Counted from the first letter of the stretch, positions 1 to 6,406 are shown. The stretch is 21,119 bases of DNA from an uncultured Bacilli bacterium (GCA_947587115.1 CANPXY010000014.1:1-21119); one strand, 5' to 3'. The notes: generated by a model from the sequence alone, not told the origin. Made by a program: numbers and translations.

Positions 1-1
1 T

Positions 2-232
2 GAGATAATCGTTTCAAAAATAGATAATGATAGAAATGACATTAAATTAGATATATTTTTAAATTTAATTAAGAAACCTAAGGCTATAAGTAAAGGCTCT
101 CGTCATTTAGGAAATATAAATGAAAAGTTATCAATATATAGTGCAACTTGCGATACTTTGGATTTAGGAAGATCTGATTTTAAAAGAAATAAATTTACTT
201 ATAATGTTTATTTAGACAATAGTATGGATTAA
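2..232 (+). CDS. Unrecognised protein, C-terminal 76 residues (cut by window edge)
   Basis: An open frame runs from the left edge (codons starting at base 2) to TAA at 230-232, so only the last 76 residues are present. I do not recognise the family. The visible part is hydrophilic, rich in Asn, Asp, Lys and Ile, has no membrane segment, and contains SIYSATCDTLDLGRSDFKR. The DNA is clearly more AT-rich than the cell-wall genes that follow and resembles the ORF-N genes at 3543-5400, which suggests acquired DNA. Its stop codon overlaps the stem of a strong terminator. Just beyond that lies the truncated PBP gene, so this gene probably belongs to an insertion or rearrangement that replaced the PBP 5' half. 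It could instead reflect a chimeric assembly join. Confidence 0.6.
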   Translation, partial: EIIVSKIDNDRNDIKLDIFLNLIKKPKAISKGSRHLGNINEKLSIYSATCDTLDLGRSDFKRNKFTYNVYLDNSMD

Positions 233-266
233 TGTAGGAGCATTAAAATTGCTCCTACATTTTTTT
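231..266 (+). terminator. Intrinsic terminator of the left-edge gene
   Basis: Arms AATGTAGGAGC (231-241) and GCTCCTACATT (251-261) pair perfectly over 11 bp around a 9-nt loop, and the T run reaches 266. It overlaps the upstream stop codon. Readthrough into the PBP remnant should be low. Confidence 0.9.
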
Positions 267-282
267 GTGCTCGCCATTGGTG

Positions 283-1298
283 GTTACTTTCAAGATTATT
301 ACTACTGCCGCAACAGTGGAAGAAGGACTGATCGATCTTGATAAAGATACCTTTGATGACAGTGGTTCTGTTCAGGTTGAAAATGCGCGAATTAAATGTT
401 GGAAAGCCGGCGGCCATGGACACCAGACCTTTTTACAAGTACTGCAAAACTCTTGTAACCCAGGATTCGTTAAAATGGGGCAACTGTTAGGGAAAGAACG
501 ATTGTTTTCTTATCTAGATCTCTTTGGCTTTGGAGAAAAGACGGGCATTGATTTAAATGGTGAAGGAAAAGGAATCATCTTTTCTCTTGATCAAGTAGGA
601 CCAGTAGAACTAGCAACTACCGCTTTTGGGCAGGGAGTATCCGTAACGCCCATCCAACAAGTCGCAGCTGTCAGTGCGGTATTAAATGGAGGAAAGCTCT
701 ATAAACCTTACGTCGTTAAAAACTTCCTTGAACCCGAGACCAACACTTTGATCAAGACCATCGATAAAACCTTTGTCCGTGATACAATCAGTCCGGAAAC
801 TTCTGCCATCATGAGAAGAGCGTTAGAAAGTGTAGTAGCGTTAGGTGGGGGAAAGGCTGCTTATATTGACGGTTATCGTATTGGAGGTAAGACCGGAACT
901 GCTCAGAAAGTCAAGGATGGCCACTATTTGGTCAACAATTATATTATGTCGTTTGTGGGGATTGTACCTTCCAATAACCCCCAAGCCATCTTGTATATTG
1001 CCATCGATAATCCTAAAAATACAGCGATCCAATTGCCCGCCGAATTCTTTTGGATATTATCGATGCATTGAATATTCCTAAACAAGAAGGTGGCATTGAA
1101 AAAGATTATGAATGGAATGACGATGTCTACTACGATGTTCCAAATGTCGTTGGCATGACTGTCAAAGAAGCCACCAAAGCATTAGACTTATTCCAGGTAG
1201 AATATTCTGGAGAAGGGGACAAGGTCATCGATCAGTCGCCTGGTGCTGGTGAACGAATTCCATCAGGATCGACCGTCCGACTGCTTTTGGGAAGTTAA
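283..1298 (+). pseudogene. Class B penicillin-binding protein (SpoVD/FtsI type, PASTA), truncated and frameshifted
   Basis: This is the C-terminal half of a septal transpeptidase that cross-links peptidoglycan outside the membrane. Homology begins at TFKIITTAATVEEG, just after where the catalytic Ser of the SxxK motif should be; the readable frame has Val-Thr-Phe-Lys there. SxN (NSCNPGF) and KTG (GKTGTAQK) are present. The frame is then broken near 1021-1026. One frame reads DNPKNTA and runs to a stop at 1071, while another resumes at DPIARRILLDIIDAL and continues through a PASTA domain (about 1131-1298) to TAA. The expected Q-[YF]-G-G segment is missing, so a small out-of-frame deletion is likely. 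The 5' half (N-terminal anchor, dimerisation domain, active-site Ser) is absent and replaced by foreign sequence ending in a terminator. The site upstream of mraY is the classical place for this gene. Either it is a dead copy, with a functional one elsewhere, or the left junction is an assembly artefact. Confidence 0.8.
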
Positions 1299-1351
1299 GA
1301 TGTAAAGTTTTGTCTATTGATGGTCTTTTCTACATAAGTCCAATAAAATTG

Positions 1352-1360
1352 TGATATAAT
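1352..1360 (+). promoter_or_regulatory. Extended -10 promoter for mraY
   Basis: TGATATAAT is a perfect extended -10 (TGn plus TATAAT at 1355-1360). No good -35 is visible at the usual distance. The predicted leader is about 20 nt before the ATG at 1388, with GGGAG at 1376-1380 as ribosome binding site. Confidence 0.6.
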
Positions 1361-1387
1361 TTTAGCAGTAGAAATGGGAGTGAAAAA

Positions 1388-2368
1388 ATGTTATTGTTAA
1401 CCAAAGCAGTGTTTGCGGTTATGATTGGCTTTCTCTGCTCCAGTTTTTTAGGGTTGATTTTGATTCCTATACTCAAAAAATTACATGTAGGGCAGAGAAT
1501 TAGTATTTTTGTAGGCGAAACACATAAGAAAAAAGAAGGTACTCCGACGATGGGTGGATTGATCTTCATCATTCCGACAGTACTTGCTACTGTAGCCTTG
1601 ATTCTCACGAAGCGCCTGACTTTGACCACCGATCTTGGCATTGTGCTCATGGTCTTTATCGGCTATGCAATCATTGGCTTTTTAGATGATTTCTTAAGTA
1701 TCAAAAAGAAAAATAATGAAGGTCTAACAACTTATCAAAAGCTTTTTGCTCAAGTTTTAATCGCTATTTTATTTTTCTATTTTTATCTTAAAAACGGGGG
1801 ACAGACCAGTTGGGTCGTTGGAACTTTGGGAATTCACATCGAAATGGGCTGGCTCTATGGAGTATTTATTCTTTTCATTCTAGTTGGATCGAGTAACGCT
1901 GTCAATTTGACGGATGGATTAGATGGTTTAGCTGGCGGACTTAGTGCGATTGCTTTCGTTGCGTTCAGTTTGATCTCTTTGATGGTGGGCTTTGAAGATA
2001 TGGGAATTTTTACCTTCATCTTGACTGGTTCGATTCTTGGCTTTTTGGTATTCAATACGTATCCCGCCAAAGTCTTTATGGGAGACACCGGAAGTTTAGC
2101 CTTAGGTGCAGTCATGGCAGCCATTGCCATTTTAACGCATCGAGAACTTACGCTATTGGTAGTAGCGGGCATCTTTGTCTTGGAGACATTAAGTGTCATC
2201 TTGCAGGTTGCATGGCTCTATCTCTTTAAGCGTAAGTTATTCTTGATGACTCCTTTACACCATCACTTTGAAAAACTTGGTTGGTCTGAGACCGATATTG
2301 TCAAGCTTTTCTGGGTAGGGGGCTTACTCCTTGCTATGGCAGGAATATTATTCGGTGTATGGTTATAA
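1388..2368 (+). CDS. mraY: Phospho-N-acetylmuramoyl-pentapeptide transferase MraY
   Basis: This membrane enzyme transfers phospho-MurNAc-pentapeptide from UDP to undecaprenyl phosphate, giving lipid I, the first membrane step of peptidoglycan synthesis. The 326-residue length is normal for the family and the protein is made mostly of membrane helices. Diagnostic cytoplasmic-loop motifs are FLDDFLSIKKKNNEGL, NAVNLTDGLDGLAGG (with D176 and D179), MGDTGSLALG, and the histidine motif LHHHFEKLGWSE (H291-H293). The ATG at 1388 follows GGGAG at 8 nt. ftsW follows after 22 nt without a terminator, so the two are probably co-transcribed. In most Bacilli murD lies between these two genes, and it is absent here. 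Confidence 0.97.
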   Translation: MLLLTKAVFAVMIGFLCSSFLGLILIPILKKLHVGQRISIFVGETHKKKEGTPTMGGLIFIIPTVLATVALILTKRLTLTTDLGIVLMVFIGYAIIGFLDDFLSIKKKNNEGLTTYQKLFAQVLIAILFFYFYLKNGGQTSWVVGTLGIHIEMGWLYGVFILFILVGSSNAVNLTDGLDGLAGGLSAIAFVAFSLISLMVGFEDMGIFTFILTGSILGFLVFNTYPAKVFMGDTGSLALGAVMAAIAILTHRELTLLVVAGIFVLETLSVILQVAWLYLFKRKLFLMTPLHHHFEKLGWSETDIVKLFWVGGLLLAMAGILFGVWL

Positions 2369-2390
2369 AATAATATAGATAGGTGATATA

Positions 2391-3476
2391 ATGAAGAAGA
2401 AATTTGATATTGTTCTTTTTATCGCCGTACTAATTTTAATATTATTTGGACTCGTAATGATCTATTCTGCCTCGAGCATTTGGGCAGGTTATAAGTTTCA
2501 CGATGCTTTTCACTACGTGAAACAACAATCATTATTTATCGTAATCGGAATTGTACTACTGTTGATCGTATCGAAAATAGATTATAAAAACTACTATAAA
2601 AAGACAAACATCATTTTGGGTGCTTGTCTTTTACTTTTAATTCTAGTCTTAATTCCTGGAATTGGAAGTATTCGTAATGGTAGTCGAAGTTGGTTTGGGA
2701 TCGGCTCGTTTGGAATTCAGCCAAGTGAATTTGCCAAATTAGGTCTCATTATTTTTACAAGTAAATATTTAAGCAATAGCAATCGTTTTGTCAAAGATAT
2801 CAAGAAAGGTGTACTTCCTATTTTACTTGTGTTACTTTTGTTTTTTGGACTCGTCATGTTGCAGCCGGATCTAGGGACTGGCCTAGTTATTGTCATGAGC
2901 ATCATCGCTATGCTTTTTATTGCTGGAGTGAACATGAAATTTTTCTATATTAGTGGCATCATTGGTGTTTTAGGGATCGTTGTTTTAATTTTGATTGCCC
3001 CTTATCGTATGGATCGAATTACTTCGTTCTTAAATCCATGGAGCGATCCGTTAGGGACTGGTTTTCAGATCATTCAATCCCTCTATGCGATCGGCCCCGG
3101 TGGTCTTTTAGGAATGGGATTTTTAAATTCCCGTCAAAAACATTTCTATCTGCCAGAACCGCAGACCGACTTTATTTTTTCGATCATCAGTGAAGAGTTC
3201 GGAGTCTTAGGGGTCATCATCGTCAGCGCTTTATTTTTACTGATCTTATACCGTGGAATCAAAATAGCTTTAAATGCCAAAAATTTATTTGCCAAATACT
3301 TGGCATTTGGTATGATTTTCCAAATGTTGTTTCAGACGGTCATGAACTTGATGGTGGTGATTGGACTTATTCCCGTTACAGGTGTAACCCTTCCATTCTT
3401 ATCTTATGGAGGAAGTAGTTTGTTGGTTTCAATGATAAGTATTGGAATTATTTTAAATATATCTAGAAATAGTTAA
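2391..3476 (+). CDS. ftsW: SEDS-family peptidoglycan glycosyltransferase FtsW
   Basis: This polytopic membrane protein polymerises lipid II into glycan strands, at the septum in the case of FtsW, together with a class B PBP. Its 361 residues start with a hydrophobic segment ending in the family-typical MIYSASS. SEDS signatures present are QPSEFAKLGLIIF, LQPDLGTGLVI, GPGGLLGMGFLNSRQKHF, PEPQTDFIFSIISEEFG and PFLSYGGSSLLVSM. D260 in PEPQTDF matches the aspartate proposed as catalytic in SEDS enzymes. RodA is the alternative, but the place after mraY and ahead of murG favours FtsW. The start follows AGGTGA at 4 nt. The last codons (ILNISRNS) lie in a sequence block repeated about 1 kb downstream, so the 3' end may have been supplied by the inserted ORF-N element. 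The usual partner PBP gene is broken in this window. Confidence 0.93.
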   Translation: MKKKFDIVLFIAVLILILFGLVMIYSASSIWAGYKFHDAFHYVKQQSLFIVIGIVLLLIVSKIDYKNYYKKTNIILGACLLLLILVLIPGIGSIRNGSRSWFGIGSFGIQPSEFAKLGLIIFTSKYLSNSNRFVKDIKKGVLPILLVLLLFFGLVMLQPDLGTGLVIVMSIIAMLFIAGVNMKFFYISGIIGVLGIVVLILIAPYRMDRITSFLNPWSDPLGTGFQIIQSLYAIGPGGLLGMGFLNSRQKHFYLPEPQTDFIFSIISEEFGVLGVIIVSALFLLILYRGIKIALNAKNLFAKYLAFGMIFQMLFQTVMNLMVVIGLIPVTGVTLPFLSYGGSSLLVSMISIGIILNISRNS

Positions 3477-3635
3477 AATAGGCTTGACACAAGAACAAAA
3501 GTTCGATATATTTGAGAGGTAATGAGTAAGGGGGAATTGAATATGAACGATCTTCTATTAACTGAAGAATTAAAAATTGAAAATATGATTTATGAAGTGA
3601 GAGGAAAGCAAGTAATGTTGGACTCTGATTTGGCA
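3451..3635 (+). repeat. Direct repeat block, copy 1 (ftsW tail + promoter + ORF-N 5' end)
   Basis: These 185 bases match 4440-4623 with about 10 mismatches and one single-base indel. The block covers the last 26 bases of ftsW, the TTGACA/TATATT promoter, the AAGGGGG ribosome binding site and the first 31 codons of the gene. Similarity falls sharply after the Leu-Ala codons at 3630-3635. Confidence 0.9.
3484..3512 (+). promoter_or_regulatory. Consensus sigma-A promoter of ORF-N gene 1, with palindrome in the spacer
   Basis: TTGACA (3484-3489), a 17-nt spacer and TATATT (3507-3512) form a near-ideal vegetative promoter. The spacer holds the perfect dyad GAAC-AAAA-GTTC (3493-3504), a possible operator. 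The copy at 4473 has TTGACG and a spacer one base shorter, which weakens the dyad. Confidence 0.8.
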
Positions 3636-4445
3636 TTATTATATCAAGTTGAAACCAAAAGAATTAATGAAGCTGTAAGAAGAAATTTTGAAAAATTTCC
3701 AGAAAGATTTTGTTTTAAATTAAATAAAAATGAATATCTTGATATTCTAAGGTCGCAAAATGCGACCTTAGAATTCAAACATGGGCAATATTCAAAATAT
3801 TTACCTCGAGTATTTACCGAACAAGGTGTAGCAATGCTCGCAACCGTTTTAAAATCTGATGTTGCAACACAAGTTAGTATTGCTATTATGGATGCTTTTG
3901 TAATGATGCGAAAATACATTTCTAATGAATTGATCCAGCAAAAATATATTAACAATTTAGTGATCAAGCATGATAAAGATATAAAACTGTTACAAGAATC
4001 TTTTAATAAATTTGAAGAAAAGAAAAGAGATAATGAAATTTACTTTAACGGTCAAATCTATGATGCTTATTCAAAAATAGTTGATATTTTAAAAGAAGCG
4101 CATGACAATATAATTATTATGGATAGCTATGCAGATAAAATGGTCTTAGATATGATAAGAACCCTAAAAGTGGATGTAACTATCATATGTAAAAACAATG
4201 GTCTATTAAAAGAACTAGATGTAAATAAATATCAAAAGCAATATAAAAATTTAAAAGTAGTTTATAATAATGATTTTCATGACAGATACATTATATTAGA
4301 TCAAAAAGAAATTTATCATTGTGGAGCATCTCTTAATTATGCAGGTAGTAAAACTTTTTCAATTAATAAATTAGAAGATCAAATTGTAAAAGATAGTTTA
4401 ATAAAATATGTACTTGCAGTGATAGAAAAATATTCAATATTTTAA
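3543..4445 (+). CDS. ORF-N (ORF6N) domain protein with PLD-like C-terminal region, copy 1
   Basis: The 300-residue protein has an N-terminal ORF-N domain (about 5-125: VMLDSDLALLYQVETKRINEAVRRNFEKFP, split here as VMLDSDLALLYQVET and INEAVRRNFEKFP; then VFTEQGVAMLATVL and a VSIAIMDAFVMMR helix). This domain is a DNA-binding module typical of phage and mobile-element antirepressor-like proteins. A coiled linker (about 126-165) leads to a C-terminal region with MDSYADK and FHDRYIILD (H246, D247, R248) followed by HCGASLNYAG. That pattern is like the HxK(x)4D motif of phospholipase D-fold proteins with Lys replaced by Arg. I infer a regulator or nuclease-like effector; activity is unknown. The ATG at 3543 is chosen because AAGGGGG lies 8 nt upstream and the paralogue aligns from the same point; the earlier ATG at 3522 is ATA in the paralogue. 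Base composition is far more AT-rich than its neighbours, indicating transfer. A 14-bp perfect inverted repeat lies in codons 68-78. Confidence 0.88.
   Translation: MNDLLLTEELKIENMIYEVRGKQVMLDSDLALLYQVETKRINEAVRRNFEKFPERFCFKLNKNEYLDILRSQNATLEFKHGQYSKYLPRVFTEQGVAMLATVLKSDVATQVSIAIMDAFVMMRKYISNELIQQKYINNLVIKHDKDIKLLQESFNKFEEKKRDNEIYFNGQIYDAYSKIVDILKEAHDNIIIMDSYADKMVLDMIRTLKVDVTIICKNNGLLKELDVNKYQKQYKNLKVVYNNDFHDRYIILDQKEIYHCGASLNYAGSKTFSINKLEDQIVKDSLIKYVLAVIEKYSIF
3744..3774 (+). repeat. Perfect 14-bp inverted repeat inside ORF-N gene 1
   Basis: ATTCTAAGGTCGCA (3744-3757) and TGCGACCTTAGAAT (3761-3774) are exact reverse complements around a 3-nt AAA loop. It lies within codons 68-78 (encoding ILRSQNATLE), midway through the ORF-N domain. 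The codons AGG, TCG, GCG and ACC are GC-rich choices in a very AT-rich gene. No T run follows, so it is not a terminator. A structurally matching but sequence-unrelated hairpin lies at the same place in the second gene. Confidence 0.95.
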
Positions 4446-4623
4446 ATAGATCTAGAAGTAACTAAAATAGGCTTGACGCAAGAACAAAATTCGATATATT
4501 TGAGAGGTAATAAGTAAGGGGGAATTGAATGTGAACGATCTTTTAATAACTGAAGAATTAAAGATTGAAAATATGATTTATGAAGTGAGAGGAAAGCAAG
4601 TAATGTTGGACTCTGATTTGGCA
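4440..4623 (+). repeat. Direct repeat block, copy 2 (ftsW-tail-like + promoter + ORF-N 5' end)
   Basis: This is the second copy of the block at 3451-3635, offset by 989 bases before the indel and 988 after it. Its first 26 or so bases resemble the 3' end of ftsW but sit directly after the first ORF-N gene and code for nothing here. Confidence 0.9.
4473..4500 (+). promoter_or_regulatory. Promoter of ORF-N gene 2
   Basis: TTGACG (4473-4478), a 16-nt spacer and TATATT (4495-4500). It derives from the same ancestor as the promoter at 3484 but is weaker by one -35 base and one spacer base. Confidence 0.7.
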
Positions 4624-5400
4624 AAACTTTACGAATGTGTAAATGGTACTAAGTCAATTAATTTGGCTGTTAATAGAAACATCGAAAGGTTTCCTAAAGA
4701 TTTTTATTTTCAATTAACAAATGAAGAATATAAAAACTTGAAGTTTCAATCTGAAACTTCAAGTCATGGTGGAGTTCGAAAAAATCCCTATGTTTTTACC
4801 GAACAAGGAATAGCGATGTTAGCAAGCGTTATCAGGACACCGGTCGCCACAAAAATAAGTATTGCTATTATGCGGGCCTTTGTGCATATGCGGCATTATA
4901 TTTTAGAAAACAAAGATATTTATCAATCATTAAATAATATAAACAATAAATTAATAGAGCACGACGAGAAAATTAATGATATATTTTCTGCTTTTAATAA
5001 AAAAGAAAAATTATTTTTGCCCGGAGAAACATATGATGCTTATTCAGAAATTGTAGACATTTTAAGCGATGCTAAAGAAGAAGTCATCATCATAGACAGT
5101 TATGCTGACAAAAAGCTGTTAGATTTTCTAAGAAATATTCAGGCTGCAATCATTCTTATCACTAGTGATAAAGCCAAACTTAGTGCAGTAGAATCAAGAA
5201 AATTTAACAAGCAATATCATAATTTACGAGTTATCAAAAACAATACGTTTCATGACCGATATTTTATAATTGATAGAAACCGTTTTTTCCATATTGGAAC
5301 ATCTCTCAATTATGCAGGAGACAAAGTTTTTACGATCAATAAATTAGAAGACACGATTATGAAAGACAATTTATTAAATTATATACTTAAAATAATATAA
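4531..5400 (+). CDS. ORF-N (ORF6N) domain protein with PLD-like C-terminal region, copy 2
   Basis: A 289-residue paralogue of the gene before it, with the same architecture. The ORF-N domain covers about 5-125 (VMLDSDLAKLYECVNG, NRNIERFPKDFYFQL, VFTEQGIAMLASVI, ISIAIMRAFVHMRHYI), followed by a helical linker. The C-terminal PLD-like region has IDSYADKKLLDFL and FHDRYFIIDRN (H241, D242, R243), then HIGTSLNYAGDK. The start is GTG at 4531, 8 nt after AAGGGGG; the start codon is ATG in copy 1. The first 31 codons are almost identical at DNA level to copy 1, whereas the rest is much more diverged, so the 5' part was recently copied or exchanged. A 13-bp perfect hairpin lies at codons 69-78. Whether the pair regulates, competes or forms a complex is unknown. 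The gene ends just before the terminator of the convergent ldh. Confidence 0.88.
   Translation: MNDLLITEELKIENMIYEVRGKQVMLDSDLAKLYECVNGTKSINLAVNRNIERFPKDFYFQLTNEEYKNLKFQSETSSHGGVRKNPYVFTEQGIAMLASVIRTPVATKISIAIMRAFVHMRHYILENKDIYQSLNNINNKLIEHDEKINDIFSAFNKKEKLFLPGETYDAYSEIVDILSDAKEEVIIIDSYADKKLLDFLRNIQAAIILITSDKAKLSAVESRKFNKQYHNLRVIKNNTFHDRYFIIDRNRFFHIGTSLNYAGDKVFTINKLEDTIMKDNLLNYILKII
4736..4764 (+). repeat. Perfect 13-bp inverted repeat inside ORF-N gene 2
   Basis: ACTTGAAGTTTCA (4736-4748) and TGAAACTTCAAGT (4752-4764) pair perfectly around a 3-nt ATC loop. It spans codons 69-78 (NLKFQSETSS), the same place in the domain as the hairpin of gene 1, with the loop again touching the codon of the conserved Gln. 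The arms share no obvious sequence with those of gene 1. Confidence 0.95.
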
Positions 5401-5429
5401 AAAAAGCAGTTTAGATATTAGTAACTGCT
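5396..5429 (-). terminator. Intrinsic terminator of ldh
   Basis: Arms AGCAGTT (5405-5411) and AACTGCT (5423-5429). On the minus strand the stem is followed by a run of seven or more T, just after the ldh stop codon. No T run follows on the plus strand, so it serves ldh and not the ORF-N gene that converges on it. Confidence 0.8.
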
Positions 5430-5431
5430 CC

Positions 5432-6343
5432 CTAAAGTTCAATTTTGCTGATAGCATCTTGAATGATCTCAATCGACTTTTGTAGTTTTGCTTCTTCTTC
5501 ACTGGTAAGATCGATAAAGATTCGTTTTTTTACACCTTCATGATTTAAAATGGTAGGTCCTCCGATGAACACTTGATTATTTTCATCATAAGAAGATACT
5601 GCCAAAATAGTATTTTCGTCCCCCAAGATGGCATTGGTAATACGCACCATACTCATGCCAATTCCATAGGAAGTATTTCCTTTCTTTTCGATGATTTCAT
5701 AAGCTGCATCACGAACTTTGACGTAAAATTGTTCTTGTTCTTCCTTGGTTAAATATTTATCGATACTTTCAAGCCCTACACAAGCAAGAGACCATGGTAC
5801 AAACTCACTGTCTCCATGTTCGCCCATGACATAGGCATGAATGCTTTTCGAATTGATCTTCAAATGGTCACCAATCAAATAGCGAAGGCGCGCTGTATCA
5901 AGAATGGTGCCCGTTCCAATAACTTGCTTAACAGGAAGTCCTGAATATTTCCAAGTAAGGTAGGTCATTACATCAACTGGATTGGTAGCGATCAAAAAGA
6001 TTCCATGAAATCCAGATTTCATCACTTCCGTTACAATAGATTTAAATATGACGCTGTTTTTATAGATCAAATCCATGCGTGTTTCTCCCGGTTCTTGATT
6101 CGCTCCTGCGGCTAATACGACCATTTTTGCATCGCGACAATCCTCGTAATTTCCTTGATAAATATTGATTTTTGAAGGTCCAAAAGGAAGCCCGTGATTA
6201 AGGTCCATGGCTTCACCTTTCGCTTTCTCGGTATTGATGTCAATCAACACTAAATCACTGACGACACTTCTTTGGTTTAAGAGCGCATAAGCATAACTCA
6301 TGCCGACATTGCCACAGCCGACGATTACAACTTTATTATTCAT
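5432..6343 (-). CDS. ldh: L-lactate dehydrogenase
   Basis: This cytoplasmic enzyme reduces pyruvate to L-lactate and regenerates NAD+ at the end of fermentative glycolysis. The 303-residue length fits the family. Visible features are the Rossmann motif GCGNVG (G9-G14), the NAD-specific Asp in LVLIDIN (D35), the substrate arginine in ETRMDL (R89), NPVDVMTYLTWKYSG, IGTGTILDTARLRY (D149, R152), and catalytic H176 in MGEHGDSEF. Malate dehydrogenase is less likely because EPGETRMDL lacks the extra Arg usual in the substrate loop of MDH. The ATG at 6341-6343 follows a strong AAAGGAGATG site; a longer frame to 6379 has no such site. It is the only minus-strand gene in the window and lies between ftsW and murG, normally neighbours, so it came in by insertion or rearrangement. 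Confidence 0.95.
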   Translation of the reverse strand: MNNKVVIVGCGNVGMSYAYALLNQRSVVSDLVLIDINTEKAKGEAMDLNHGLPFGPSKINIYQGNYEDCRDAKMVVLAAGANQEPGETRMDLIYKNSVIFKSIVTEVMKSGFHGIFLIATNPVDVMTYLTWKYSGLPVKQVIGTGTILDTARLRYLIGDHLKINSKSIHAYVMGEHGDSEFVPWSLACVGLESIDKYLTKEEQEQFYVKVRDAAYEIIEKKGNTSYGIGMSMVRITNAILGDENTILAVSSYDENNQVFIGGPTILNHEGVKKRIFIDLTSEEEAKLQKSIEIIQDAISKIEL

Positions 6344-6406
6344 TTTGATCATCTCCTTTTTTAGTATATCAAAAAACAACAGAATTGAATATAAATAAAA
6401 TTGTGG

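Noticed and set aside
44..73. AT-only inverted repeat in the left-edge gene (arms ATTAAATT and AATTTAAT)
   Set aside because: Short arms made only of A and T in very AT-rich DNA are expected by chance.
265..282. TTG at 265 as a working start for the PBP remnant
   Set aside because: It lies in the T run of a terminator, has no ribosome binding site, and the product would lack the catalytic Ser.
5405..5429. Hairpin after ORF-N gene 2 as a bidirectional terminator
   Set aside because: There is a T run only on the minus-strand side, so it was assigned to ldh alone.
6363..6371. TGATATACT on the minus strand as the ldh promoter
   Set aside because: The implied transcript start falls in or next to the ldh ribosome binding site and there is no good -35, so I did not call it. 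The true ldh promoter in this gap is unclear.
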